This document shows, one piece after another, positions 15,301 to 22,064 of a stretch of 64,000 nt of DNA. The number at the start of each line of letters is the position of its first letter. Positions within the stretch are counted from its first letter, which is position 1. This DNA is from Sandaracinus amylolyticus (GTDB lineage Bacteria; Myxococcota_A; Polyangia; Polyangiales; Sandaracinaceae): positions 4,836,001 through 4,900,000 of the forward strand of contig NZ_CP011125.1 of NCBI RefSeq assembly GCF_000737325.1. The letters are read 5' to 3'. A program made the translations under genes and the position numbers. Below the pieces are notes generated by a model. It was not told the origin of the DNA. It did no database searches and was given only the letters and a program-made list of their open reading frames with translations.

Positions 15301-16430
15301 AACGCGTCCTGCGGACGGCGCAGCTTCTCCTCGTACAGCACCGCGACCTCGCGGAGCAGCACGATGCGCTCCTCGGGATCCTGCACGTGCCCGAGGCGCA
15401 CCTCGATCACGCCCGCGAGCTTCTTCGCGTCACCGGCCGCCTCGTAGAGCGGCGCGAGCGCGACGGCCGCGTCGTGGCTCGTCGGATCGAGGTCGAGGAC
15501 CTTCTCGTACGCACGCGCGGCGCGGTCGGCCTTCTCCGACTGCATCCAGAGGCGCGCGACACGGAACATCAGATCGATCTGCTCCGCCGCCGGCGCGTCC
15601 TTGTTGCCGGCCTCGCGCTCGAGCGTGCGGATGAGCTCGTCGATCTTCCCGGTGGCCTGGTAGAAGCCCTCGAGATCGTCCCACGCCTTCAGCGCGACGT
15701 AGCGACGCTTGAGCTGCTCCTGCGCGCGGCGATCGTCGGGGTCGATCGCGAGGAGACGCTGGAACGCGCTGACCGCACCGCGATCGTCGTTCAGCTTGTC
15801 CGCGTAGATCATGCCGAGCTTGGTGAGCAGCGCCTTCTGCTCCTCCGCACCCGACACCTGCGCCGACTGCTTCTCGAGCACGTCGGCGAGCGGCTGCCAC
15901 TCGCGCGCACGCTCGTAGAGACCCGCGAGCGCGCCGAGCGCGTCCGCGTTCTCCCCGTCGTAGCGGAGGACTTTCTGCCAGAGATCGATGCAGATCTCCG
16001 GCTTGCGCAGACGCTCGGTCGCGAGCTGCGCCATCTCGATGTACCGGAGACCACGATCAGCGGGATCGAGGAGCTCGGCCTCGCGCTCCATCGCGCGGAC
16101 GAGCTTCTCCCAATCGCGACGCTTCTCGTACATCTCCTTGAGAGACGTCAGCGCCTCGATGTTGTGCTGATCGAGCTCGATCACCTGCTCGAAGCACTTG
16201 ATGGCTTCGGCCTGGTTCGAGCTCTTCTCGAGGTACATCTGACCGGCCTGCGACAGCAGTCCGATCTTGTCGCTCGGCTCGACGACGATCTCGGCCTTCG
16301 CGAGGATGCTCTTGATCACGTCGGACCATCGCTTCTGGCCCTCGAACTTCGTGATCGCCTCGTCGAGCTCGGCAAGCCGCGCCCGATCCTGATCCGTCAG
16401 CTCTCGCGTCACCTGATTCCCCGCGTCCAC
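6360..16430 (-). CDS. Giant TPR protein, 3,356 residues, GltI/AgmK-like
   Basis: Almost the whole chain is built of TPR-like helix pairs in a super-repeat of about 107 residues with recurring phrases such as ALEALERLY, WEDL, EELLLRIA.LYE and KAIEAYQ.IL..DP. This suggests a solenoid for protein-protein contact. The last 350 residues or so leave the TPR pattern and form a separate domain (PVWPQGSLCGSTLLQGFQPQ, FVCGRHLSDYRG). There is no signal peptide, so the protein should be cytoplasmic. The start is GTG 16430, preceded by GGGAGG at ideal spacing. Size, composition and position after an FHA-TonB gene resemble Myxococcus GltI (AgmK) of the gliding machine; this is inference. Paralogous TPR proteins elsewhere in myxobacteria are an alternative. 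Confidence 0.9.
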   Translation of the reverse strand: MDAGNQVTRELTDQDRARLAELDEAITKFEGQKRWSDVIKSILAKAEIVVEPSDKIGLLSQAGQMYLEKSSNQAEAIKCFEQVIELDQHNIEALTSLKEMYEKRRDWEKLVRAMEREAELLDPADRGLRYIEMAQLATERLRKPEICIDLWQKVLRYDGENADALGALAGLYERAREWQPLADVLEKQSAQVSGAEEQKALLTKLGMIYADKLNDDRGAVSAFQRLLAIDPDDRRAQEQLKRRYVALKAWDDLEGFYQATGKIDELIRTLEREAGNKDAPAAEQIDLMFRVARLWMQSEKADRAARAYEKVLDLDPTSHDAAVALAPLYEAAGDAKKLAGVIEVRLGHVQDPEERIVLLREVAVLYEEKLRRPQDAFARFLEAFALDPMREVLREDVARLAPGVDGWAQVIATYRTAIENGTDEDATIELRLSLGAVLEQVGQIDESIAQYRAVYDARSDHMGAIEALERLYRQTGRHSDLLEVYDRRMELEQDPDARRRMAYGRASLLETEIADADKAIDAYQSILAEWGDEEQDAYRALDALFEKQNRYGDLAATLERRIDLGPASDEELASLKFRLARVSELHLDDKAKALELLREVVTIVPEHDGGRLALEAMLSDTKLGGAAAQILEPIYEVRGDWTSLIRALEVLVGSAQEPERKLELLTKVGEVALVQLEDAKQAFGAYSRGLRAVPEHEETLERLEAIALEHTWFAELVKLVEELAGEAGDPALARRLWIRAARMHDAQLGAVDAAVAAYAKVLDQEPGDAEVLDALDELYRRTERYRDLVGVLRRKAELSGELAHQEQLLSQVADIHEQMLGEPASAISIYREILELDPTSRTALSSLDRLFEKQELWSDLADNIGRQLTIAEEPEEQTRLMLRLASLRETRMSAVEAAIEIYREVLERDATNAEALAALERLLATPAHQPVITEILEPLYRDANEFAKLIGIHEIQATIASASERRVELLHRIAELYEIALDDAPKAFESFARAIGEDASNATTQEQLERIAGMTGDYDALAAVYEHRVARFYEENESGRPSEEEVPLATHLLTKAAQIREDNLADVETAIAHHQRVLDLDATHLGAASSLERLFQQTERYEPLAHILLVKAAMLESPDEQKEHLFRAAAIHEDLLERPTDAIDVYKKVLDVDSEDLQALDKLVENYLKLEKWSELLDVYTRKADVVVDPDEKKRLYLEVGAVYERELSDGAKAIDTYQRILEIDPDDLMAIGRLDALYQAAGNWQELRSILEREAELASDPNEVISYRFRIADLYDHKLDDAARAVEGYQEILGVAPDHQPTLDALEAMIAARKMPVAAALVLEPIYQQFGEWAKLVAVLEVQAAHADDARQKVELLHRIAQLQEIQLESARAAFDAYARALPFDNGDPDTLGNLERLAGDLDAFGEVARLYDIEVEKLADQSDRRVELALRVAQLYEVQLGDVDSAIVRYNVVAAADETHQQAIEALDRLYEATSRWGELATTLAKEIQLAASPEAMLDLQFRLGQVHQLHLGQVDRAIEQYKEILAAAPEHAPALDALEGLFAEGVQPLVIGEILEPLYRMQEAWERLIGVQQALLEHQSDAHERVAMMHRVAEIAEDRAGEPQIAFEWHQRVLLEDPLNEQSTAETERLAGQLGNWEQLASTLADVLEQRATAEVRVPVGKRLARVYETEVGDIQRAVEAHLFVLGASPKEHESLEALDRIYSEHGASEALQEILAKRITATEDPRDLIELHFRRAQVLENDLGRIDEAVGVYTHVLDRLDAEHEGSIKSLANIYVEKQDWTSLYSTFDRELKVALGDTGRADVLAKMARVAEDHLGDDARAIQLWKDVLELRGEDHEALNALGELFAKGERWTELVDILDREAAIVLEDEQRVQIFGDLGRVWYAKLRNERNAVDNWQRVLDIDPTNTTALFALAEIHRAAGHTQDLVDTLHRVIDVGAATLDDGTLETVYMQLGELYERTLQQPMDAVDAYNKALDLNPRNFAAMDALEGIHSSESQWTDKVQVMERRVDGLDDAEQKITVLLAIAQTWAEKQEDADRGTSAYDRILGLDPRHEYAFAKLDELHRAAGRWENLVEMYITRTETAESTAERVDLLRRIAEVQDQRLDDKLQAFDTLLLAWEEDYTDKKTADDLEKVTAATRKWNDLLNTANTALTATTDPNVKIAICLRCAKWYSLELGHPEYAIPYYQQIQQLDPGNVPAQQQLADLYRSTQQWQLLAQTLGIIVGLTNDPRVKAETFVQMGELCETHLNIADQARSYYLQAVDADPSYVPGLEALEKVYRNGQEWESLLDIQQRKVGALSDAEALIEAKLAVAETYEDRLGNVEEAIETYRQVLEADGLNLRALKGLERLYAQRERWQDLLQILERQFEVVTTEKERITILLRVASMWEEEFVKPDKAAERLEKVVEIDSGNDAALRGLERLYRNMQRWDQLIDTYERHVSATPDRNEKQELYLAIGDVFSVELSDLDRAVDAYLNILSLNANNARALEALSKIYERRGDHGQAFDTMQQLSRLLNDPQQVVDLRFRMGKLLDEQLGDRSAAVDQYQSALDVEPGHLASLEAMRKIHLDSGDWLAAAKVLEQESQYQQQPRLVAKLLVELGRLYDERLDEHDRAINVWEAALKQDADNEDAALPLAEEYTKTQRWADAVPLLDALVKRSAKRDASEQHRLAFMLGEAALKTGDTDAAIKALSKASQLDQQHLPTLLALSSAYYQASNWDQAFKYYQMLLVHHRDALAKDEITDVFFKLGVVKREQGDRRKALNMFDKALEEDAQHRPTLEAVVGLYQSSSDWEQVIHFKKKILEQLDGEERFAMLDEIGDLWNEKLRNPQKAIESYADASEMRPKDHKILHKLLMLYQSTKQWDQAVEIIQRVSDLDDRASAKSKYAYTIAVILRDEVKDADKAIDYFNKSLDLDSTQLKAFEAINKILNAKKDWKQLERAYRKMLLRLKDSTDTDLKFNLAHALGVIYRDRMKQPEQAVDVFKIALAYQPDNAQEHQILAELYAVIPGRTDDAIAEHQWLLRQDPYRVDSYQALYKLYFDARQYDKAWCLASTLVFLKKADAEQNQFFEQYRQKGPIRPSSRLDNERWLKDLAHPEQDLVTSKIFEVIWPAVLSLKGKADKDAGLAPKYQVDPANSTVTLARTYGFVAQVLGMQAPRLFLRQDVPGGLVHLPVWPQGSLCGSTLLQGFQPQDLMFVCGRHLSDYRGEHFIRTMLPSNSELKTVLMAGLAIAGLVPANDPAIQTTVQTLAPKLNPAQIDALRSLGKRFLEAGARTDIKRWLQCVELTACRAGFLICNDLETAARMVTALGPAGPVDLPPKEKVKELVLFSVSEEYFRLRQALGIQLSVA

Positions 16431-16473
16431 TCTGACCTCCCGAGACCGACCCTCATCCGCGCGCTGCGAGTCC

Positions 16474-16522
16474 GATGCTCATGGATTCGAGTGCTCGATT
16501 CGAGCACTCGAGTCCGAGCATC
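16474..16522. repeat. Long imperfect inverted repeat between two TPR genes
   Basis: Arms of 25 and 23 bases pair around a single base (T16499) with one two-base bulge and one mismatch. The inner 23 bases (16488-16510) form a near-perfect palindrome. It fills most of the 110-bp gap between the TPR gene ending at 16541 and the giant TPR gene starting at 16430. No T-run follows on the minus strand, so it may be an mRNA processing or stability element, a protein site, or a terminator-attenuator. Confidence 0.75.
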
Positions 16523-16540
16523 GATATTTCGAGAGCGCGC

Positions 16541-17410
16541 TCAGGGGCCCTCGAGCTGGCCCAGGCGATCCTGGGCGGCCTTGAGGTAGTGCGCCGGCGC
16601 CTCGGCACCGGCGAGATCGATGTACCGCTTGAGGTATCGACGAGCCTCTTCGCGGTTGTTCTGGAGTCCGTACGTCCAACCGAGCGAGAAGAGCGCTTCG
16701 CGCATCGCCGGCTGGATCTGCAGCGCGGCGCGGAACTGCTCGACGGCACCGTCGTAGTTGCGCTGCTGCTGGTAGACGGTGCCGAGGAGGTGGTGGAGCT
16801 CCGCCTCGTCCTCGGTGCCCGGGATCACGACCTGGAGGCCCGCCTGGAGCACCTGCACGGCCTCGCCCTGATAGCCGAGATCCGCGTAGAGACGGCCCAG
16901 CGCGCGATAGCCCTGGATGAAGCGCGGACCTTCACGAACGGCCTGGTCGTAGCGCTGCAGCGCGGTCTGCGGATCGTCCTGACGCTCCGCGATCTGACCG
17001 AGCTTGTAATAGGCCTTGAACAGGTGGGTATCGATCTCGATCGCGCGCTCGAACGACTCGCGCGCTTGATCCCACTGCTCGAGCTCCATGAGCACCGTGC
17101 CGAGCTTCTCGTGATAGCCGGCAGCCTGAGGATTGATGTCGATCGCGCGACGGAGATCATCCGCAGCGGCATCGAAGCGCTGCATCTCCATGTGCACGAT
17201 CGCGAGGTTCCAATATGCCTGGTCGTTCGTAGGATCGATTGCCGCAGCGCTCTGCAGCTTCTCGACCGCAGCGAGGTACTGCTTCTGCGCGGCGAGCACG
17301 ACACCTTCGTTCATCCGCGTCAGAGACTCCACGCGTGCGCGCGAGCACTGACCACCGACCAACGAGACCATGACGAACGCCGCGAGGGCGACCGCTCGAA
17401 GCCGACTCAT
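16541..17410 (-). CDS. Secreted TPR-repeat protein
   Basis: The product has 289 residues. The N-terminus is a signal sequence (AVALAAFVMVSLVGG) followed by Cys22, but Gln at -1 makes a poor lipobox, so it may be a lipoprotein or a plain Sec substrate. Seven or so TPR units follow, with textbook phrases (AYWNLAIVHMEMQRFDAAAD, ALFSLGWTYGLQNNREEARR). TPR arrays in the periplasm usually act as docking scaffolds. The ATG has GGAGGAG just upstream. It has its own promoter candidate, lies after a terminator, and precedes the giant TPR gene, so it may be cotranscribed with it across the inverted repeat. It has no certain named counterpart in the Glt set. Confidence 0.88.
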   Translation of the reverse strand: MSRLRAVALAAFVMVSLVGGQCSRARVESLTRMNEGVVLAAQKQYLAAVEKLQSAAAIDPTNDQAYWNLAIVHMEMQRFDAAADDLRRAIDINPQAAGYHEKLGTVLMELEQWDQARESFERAIEIDTHLFKAYYKLGQIAERQDDPQTALQRYDQAVREGPRFIQGYRALGRLYADLGYQGEAVQVLQAGLQVVIPGTEDEAELHHLLGTVYQQQRNYDGAVEQFRAALQIQPAMREALFSLGWTYGLQNNREEARRYLKRYIDLAGAEAPAHYLKAAQDRLGQLEGP

Positions 17411-17439
17411 TCACTCCTCCCGGACACGGAGAGGTTGCG

Positions 17440-17469
17440 ATACTACGTGAGCGTCGCGTCGCGTCTCAA
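17440..17469 (-). promoter_or_regulatory. Candidate sigma-70 promoter for the secreted TPR gene
   Basis: On the minus strand TTGAGA (17469-17464) and TAGTAT (17445-17440) are 18 bases apart and about 30 bases upstream of the ATG at 17410. It starts a new unit after the FHA-gene terminator. Confidence 0.55.
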
Positions 17470-17530
17470 GGGCAAACGCAAGCCGAAACCCGAGCGACCG
17501 CGCTCTCGATCGAGACGACGGAACGCGAAC

Positions 17531-17556
17531 GGGGCAGGTCCTCTCGGACCCGCCCC
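17531..17556 (-). terminator. Hairpin terminator after the FHA/TonB-like gene
   Basis: An 11-bp stem (17531-17541 with 17546-17556) with one mismatch and loop TCTC lies about 55 bases after the stop codon of the FHA gene on the minus strand. No long T-run follows. Confidence 0.5.
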
Positions 17557-17609
17557 GCTCCTCGTCCTTGGGTAGCGTATCTACCCGATGACTCAGCTAC
17601 CCGATCGAA

Positions 17610-19682
17610 TCAGCCACCCGAGCTGTCGAGCACGAACGGGTAGTTGACGCCGACCACGCCGCCGCCGTCGGGCGCCGGGAAGGTCCAGCGACGAACTGCC
17701 TGCGTGATGCAGCCCTCGACGCGCGCGTTGCTGAGCGTGGTGTTCGACACCGTCGCGGTCTGCACCGCACCGGTCGCCGAGATGATGAAGCTGACCGTCA
17801 CGCGGCCCGCGAGGTCGGGGCGGTTCGCGAGCTCCTGCTCGTAGCAGAAGCGGACCTCGTTGATGTGACGGCGGATGACGCGGCGGATGACCTCGCGCGA
17901 GAGCGAGCCGCGGACGTCTGCATCACCGGTGCGGATGCGCGGAACCGTCGAGCGACGACCGCTGAAGCCACCGGCGCCGCTGCCGTAGCCCGAGCCCGTG
18001 CCGGTGCCCGCGCCGTGGCCGATCGTGCCGAGGTTGCCGAGACCGATCGTGCCCTCGCCGGTGCCGCCGCCGCCGCGACCGGTGCCGCGGAGACCGAGGC
18101 CGCCGAAGCCGAAGTTCGAGCCGATCTGATCACCCATCAGGGCACCGAGCGCGCTCATCGGATCGCTGCCGAGCGCGGTGTCCTGGCCGTACGGCGACGT
18201 CGGCGAGTTCCACGCGCCGGTCATCGCCTGGAGGACGCCGATCGCGCCGGCCGTCGCCGCCTGCTCACGAGCCTCCTGGCGCGCCATGTGCGGGTCCGGG
18301 TTGTCCGCGGGGCCTTCGATGCCGTAGCGGTTCTTCGACTTCTGGGCGCTCTCGTCGCCCATCTGGCCCTCGTCACCCTTGTGACGCTTGCCGGTGCCGC
18401 CCTCGGCGTCGTCCTGCTGCTCCTGCTGCTCGAGCCAGTCGGGCGTCTCCTCTTCCTGCGTCTCCGGCGGCTCCATCAGGTACTGGACCAGACGCGAGTC
18501 CGCGTTGAGCAGATCGAGCGACAGCGAGGCCGGGCGCGGCGGGAGGAAGTAGAACATCAGCAGGAACGCCGCGTGGACCGCGAGCGAGACTGCCGTCCAG
18601 GTGTGATAGCCCCAGTTGACGCTCGGGCCGCCACCGACGCCGACGCGCTTGCCGGCCGACGTCGGCTTCACCATCCACGTGAAGCCCTTGTACTTCACGC
18701 TCGCGAGCGCGCCCTGCGGGAGGACGTACTGCATCGCGCCCGCCATCTCGGAGCACGGCTGCAGCTTGCCCTGCGCCTTGAGGTCGTCCCACGACATCGA
18801 CATCTCGCCGACGGTCACGGCGCCCTCGGCGCCCTGCGGGACGACGACCGCGCTGTTGCCGCCGACCTCGACGACGAGCGGCATGCGATCCGCGCCGAGC
18901 ACTTCGCTTCCGACGAGGTAGTCGGGCGCGGCCGTCGCGGACTTCTCACCGACGTAGAACGTGCGCGGCGGCGAGAGGTGCGCGACGTGGAGGATGCTGA
19001 GGTCGCCCCACATGAGCGTGACCTCGACCGCCGTCGCAGCGCTCTCGACGTCCGCGGGGTTCACCGGAGGACCGCTCGCGGCGATGCCGTAGCGGATGTT
19101 CTCCGAGTCCTCGTCCTCGTCGTGACCGTGGCCGTGACCACCGCCGCCGTGCGTCGCGGGCGCGGGGGTCGCCGCCGCGGGCGCCGCGAACGGGTTCGGC
19201 AGCGCAGCGCCCGCCGCGAACGGATTCGCAGTCGGAGTCGCCGGCGCCGCGAACGGATTCGCGGTCGGCGGCGGGGGCGGCTTCGCAGGCTCGGGCGCGG
19301 CCTTCGCCGCCACCACTTCGCTGCGCGCAGCCATCATCGTGATGTCGTCGTCGTCGCTGGCACCGGCGGCGCCGATCTCGACCACGACGCGCGTGCCGCC
19401 GAGGACGACTTCGTCGCCGTTCTGCAGCTTCGTCTTGTTGACCTTCTTGCCGTTGACGATCGTGCCCGCGGCCGATCCGAGATCGATGATGTAGATCTCG
19501 TCCGGACCGGTGACCTCGATCACCGCGTGCATACGAGAGACGTTCTCGTCCTCGATGCGCAGGTGGCTCGAAGGCAGCTTGCCGACCTTGATGATGTCCT
19601 GGGTCAGCGTCTCCGTGCGGACCAGCTCTTCCCCGTGGAAGATCTGGAACGTCATCGAGACCTTACCGTTCGCCTGACTCAC
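17610..19682 (-). CDS. FHA - transmembrane - AgmX/TonB-type C-terminal protein, GltG-like
   Basis: The 690-residue inner-membrane protein has a cytoplasmic FHA domain (about residues 15-105) with the phosphothreonine-binding pattern VGKLPSSHLRI, SRMHAVI and GTIVNG. Next come a Pro/Ala linker with three NPFAA boxes (142-168), a His/Asp/Glu-rich stretch (HGGGGHGHGHDEDEDSE), a beta-rich domain (about 220-345), one membrane span (358-380), a Gln/Glu and Gly-rich periplasmic linker, and a C-terminal TonB-like AgmX domain (about 590-685; EVRFCYEQELANRPDLAGRV). This is the described architecture of GltG/NfsG, which links a cytoplasmic signal to the outer membrane. The start is GTG 19682 with AGGAGG five bases upstream. 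The partner proteins are inferred from gene order. Confidence 0.93.
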   Translation of the reverse strand: MSQANGKVSMTFQIFHGEELVRTETLTQDIIKVGKLPSSHLRIEDENVSRMHAVIEVTGPDEIYIIDLGSAAGTIVNGKKVNKTKLQNGDEVVLGGTRVVVEIGAAGASDDDDITMMAARSEVVAAKAAPEPAKPPPPPTANPFAAPATPTANPFAAGAALPNPFAAPAAATPAPATHGGGGHGHGHDEDEDSENIRYGIAASGPPVNPADVESAATAVEVTLMWGDLSILHVAHLSPPRTFYVGEKSATAAPDYLVGSEVLGADRMPLVVEVGGNSAVVVPQGAEGAVTVGEMSMSWDDLKAQGKLQPCSEMAGAMQYVLPQGALASVKYKGFTWMVKPTSAGKRVGVGGGPSVNWGYHTWTAVSLAVHAAFLLMFYFLPPRPASLSLDLLNADSRLVQYLMEPPETQEEETPDWLEQQEQQDDAEGGTGKRHKGDEGQMGDESAQKSKNRYGIEGPADNPDPHMARQEAREQAATAGAIGVLQAMTGAWNSPTSPYGQDTALGSDPMSALGALMGDQIGSNFGFGGLGLRGTGRGGGGTGEGTIGLGNLGTIGHGAGTGTGSGYGSGAGGFSGRRSTVPRIRTGDADVRGSLSREVIRRVIRRHINEVRFCYEQELANRPDLAGRVTVSFIISATGAVQTATVSNTTLSNARVEGCITQAVRRWTFPAPDGGGVVGVNYPFVLDSSGG

Positions 19683-19868
19683 TGCCGCCTCCTGGTAGGC
19701 ACGCGGTTCCTAGAAAGGACCCAGATCGAAAGACACGCTGCGGAGAAGAAGACCCAGCACCCTCGCCCACGCCCGCCGCGCCTGCCTCGGTCACTGACAC
19801 CCGCTCGTCCCGCGGGTTCCACCGATCGGAAGGCTCGATCGAAATCGTACGAGCGATGGCGAAGCGAA

Positions 19869-20126
19869 TCAGAGGTTCTCGACCGACTTCAGCATCTCCG
19901 GGATGAAGTGCTCCCGGACTCGGATCAGCGACGCGCGGCGGCCGCGACGGCGCACGTTGAGGAGCTCGCCGTCGGGGCGAACGAGATCGCCCTGGACGAG
20001 ATCGTCCTCGAAGTCATAGGTGGTCGCCTCGCCGTCCTGCGCGCTCGCCTGCGCCACGAACCCGCTCGCTCCGAAAGCGACGGAGATGGCGAAGGCAACG
20101 GACAGGGACATCAGCAGATTGCGCAT
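19869..20126 (-). CDS. Small secreted protein, 85 residues, in the GltF position
   Basis: ATG 20126 has GGAGGATCTCC directly upstream and opens a clear signal peptide (NLLMSLSVAFAISVAFGASG) with cleavage likely after AQASA. An earlier in-frame start at 20207 would bury this signal and was rejected. The mature part is about 55 residues: an acidic start (DGEATTYDFEDDLVQGDLV), a basic patch (NVRRRGRRASLIRVREH) and the end FIPEMLKSVENL. There is no known domain. It lies between the GltE-like and GltG-like genes, where Myxococcus has the small periplasmic GltF, so a role in the same complex is inferred from position. Confidence 0.82.
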   Translation of the reverse strand: MRNLLMSLSVAFAISVAFGASGFVAQASAQDGEATTYDFEDDLVQGDLVRPDGELLNVRRRGRRASLIRVREHFIPEMLKSVENL

Positions 20127-20177
20127 GGAGATCCTCCGAGAACCCCGCGAAATCACGGGGACGCGAGACAGCGCGAC

Positions 20178-20207
20178 ACAATACAGAAGGGCTGGCGAGA
20201 CGGTCAA
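20178..20207 (-). promoter_or_regulatory. Candidate sigma-70 promoter for the small secreted protein
   Basis: On the minus strand TTGACC (20207-20202) and TATTGT (20183-20178) are 18 bases apart. The leader of about 45 bases contains a small CCCCG/CGGGG stem near 20145-20162, just upstream of the ribosome site. Confidence 0.6.
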
Positions 20208-20364
20208 TGGCCTTCGACGCGCGAGAACGCACGTGTTTGGGTCGCGCCGCGCGATGCGCGCGTGATCGCGATGCGTGCCCCGATCTCGTGCTCACCGACG
20301 CGCGATCTCGAGCGTGATCGCGTGTGCGCAGGGCCCTTCACCGCGGCACACGCTCCAACGCGAA

Positions 20365-20392
20365 ACGGCCGGCCCCTCGCGGGACCGGCCGT
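20365..20392 (-). terminator. Hairpin terminator after the GltE-like gene
   Basis: A perfect 8-bp GC stem (20365-20372 with 20385-20392) with a further CCC/GGG pair inside lies 27 bases past the stop codon at 20419. It closes the unit formed by the two TPR genes upstream. Confidence 0.6.
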
Positions 20393-20418
20393 CTCGTCGG
20401 ATCACCTGCGCGTGACGA

Positions 20419-22029
20419 TCACTGCGCGGGCGGCGGCGTCTGGCCCTCGGGGGGCGGCGTCGCCTGCTGTTCCTGCTGCTGCTGCTGCTGCGCGGCCTGC
20501 GCCTCGATCTCGCGCGCCATGCGCTCGGCGTCGGCCTGCATCTGCGCGAGCTCGGCCTGCAGGCGGATGTTGCACTCGATCGCTTCGACGCGGCCCGACG
20601 TGCAAGCGCGGCGACGGCCGTAGCCACGCGCCGCGGCGCGAGCACGACGCGCGCTGCGACGCGCGCCACCCTGCTGCTGCTCGTGCTCGCAGCCGCAGGT
20701 GCGGTTCACGCTCTGCACGACGTCGGCGAGCTCGGGGCGGGTGCCCGCGCGCTGCGCGAAGTCGCGATAGTACTGCTGCGCGCGGCGGAGATCCGCCTCA
20801 CCGCCACCCATGTAGTCGTTGTAGAGGAGGCCGAGATTGAAATAGGCCTCCGGGCGATTCGCATCGATCTGGATCGCGCGCTCGTACGCCGCCTGCGCCT
20901 GCTCGGTCTGACGAAGACCGCGGAGCGCCGCGCCGAGGCCGAGCCACGCGTCGTAGCTGTCGCTGCGCAGCTCGGTCGCGCGCGTGAACGCGCGGCCCGC
21001 GTCCTCGTAGCCGCGGAACGAGAGCGTCAGCTCGCCGAAGTTCATGTAGGCCTCGAAGAGGTTCGGATCGAGGTTGAACGCTCGCTCGAACTTCGCGAGG
21101 GCCGCGATGATGTTGCCCTGCTGGACGTTGATCAGGCCCCAGGTGTTGTAGATCGGGGCGTATCCGCCATCGATCAGCTGCGCCTGACGGCACACGACCT
21201 CGGCGAGATCGAGCATCTGCGAGGCCTGCGCACGACGCGCCGCCGCACGACGCGCGGCGACGGTGCTCTCGTCCTCCTGCTGCTGTTGCTGCTGCGCGCC
21301 CGACGCCGCCGCGGTGCCGCCCGCGACGGTCGCCGTGCTGGCGCCGCCGCTCTGCGCGCGGCGGATCGCGCTGTCGAGATAGAGCAGCGCCATCTGGTTG
21401 AACGCGGGCAGGTACGACGACTGGATCGCGAGCGCGCGGCGGAGGTTGTTCAGCGCCTCCGCCTGCGTGCTCGGATCACGACGCTGCAGGATCGCGAGGT
21501 TCGTGTAGCCCTCGGTGCAGCGCGAGTCGTCGCGCACCGCGCGCTCGAACTCCGAGCGCGCCTGCTGCACGCGGCCCGCGCGATAGTGCTCGACGCCGAG
21601 CGCCACGCGCGCGCCGCAGAAGCGCTCGTTCGCCTGCAGCGTGCGGTTGTAGAACTCGCGCGCCTGCTCCGCGTGGCCGCAGCGCTCGTGCGTCACGCCG
21701 ATCATGTAGATCGCCTCGGTGAAGGTCCCGCCCGAGTGCTGGCGATTGACCTCGTCGAAGCGCGAGATGACGGCGGAGCACTCCTCTTCCGTCCAGCCGC
21801 CCGCGGCCGACGTGTTGAAGAGCTCCATCGCGGCCGACCAGCGCTGGCGATCGGACTCGCTCACCGCGGTGCCTGCGGGCGTCGTCACGCCCTCGCCGCC
21901 CGCAGTGCCGCCTCCGCCGCCTTCGCCACCACCGCCGCCCGCGCCGCCGCCACCGCCGCAGCCCGCGGCGATCGCGCCGAGCAGACCCGTCGCGATCGCG
22001 AGGAACATCGTGGTCCGGAGAGTACGCAT
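20419..22029 (-). CDS. TPR lipoprotein, GltE/AglT-like
   Basis: The 536-residue protein has a signal peptide with lipobox IAAGC (Cys24), then a Gly-rich tether of about 20 residues, which suits an outer-membrane lipoprotein. TPR units fill about residues 60-430 (EAYMNFGELTLSFRGYEDAG, EAYFNLGLLYNDYM), interrupted by a Gln-rich insert near 250. The C-terminal 110 residues are an Arg-rich segment followed by a Gln/Ala helix and a Pro tail. In the Glt/Nfs complexes GltE is a TPR lipoprotein that links periplasmic parts to the outer membrane. It starts 35 bases after the larger TPR gene upstream, so the two are probably one operon. Confidence 0.9.
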   Translation of the reverse strand: MRTLRTTMFLAIATGLLGAIAAGCGGGGGAGGGGGEGGGGGTAGGEGVTTPAGTAVSESDRQRWSAAMELFNTSAAGGWTEEECSAVISRFDEVNRQHSGGTFTEAIYMIGVTHERCGHAEQAREFYNRTLQANERFCGARVALGVEHYRAGRVQQARSEFERAVRDDSRCTEGYTNLAILQRRDPSTQAEALNNLRRALAIQSSYLPAFNQMALLYLDSAIRRAQSGGASTATVAGGTAAASGAQQQQQQEDESTVAARRAAARRAQASQMLDLAEVVCRQAQLIDGGYAPIYNTWGLINVQQGNIIAALAKFERAFNLDPNLFEAYMNFGELTLSFRGYEDAGRAFTRATELRSDSYDAWLGLGAALRGLRQTEQAQAAYERAIQIDANRPEAYFNLGLLYNDYMGGGEADLRRAQQYYRDFAQRAGTRPELADVVQSVNRTCGCEHEQQQGGARRSARRARAAARGYGRRRACTSGRVEAIECNIRLQAELAQMQADAERMAREIEAQAAQQQQQQEQQATPPPEGQTPPPAQ

Positions 22030-22064
22030 CGTTCCGTTCCTTCTCGTTCTCTGTCGCCTGGGTC

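Noticed and set aside
5769-16589. Plus-strand open frame of 3,606 codons opposite the giant TPR gene
   Set aside because: It is the mirror of a GC-rich coding gene whose codon bias removes stops on the other strand; the translation is Arg/Leu/Glu low complexity without domains or a ribosome site.
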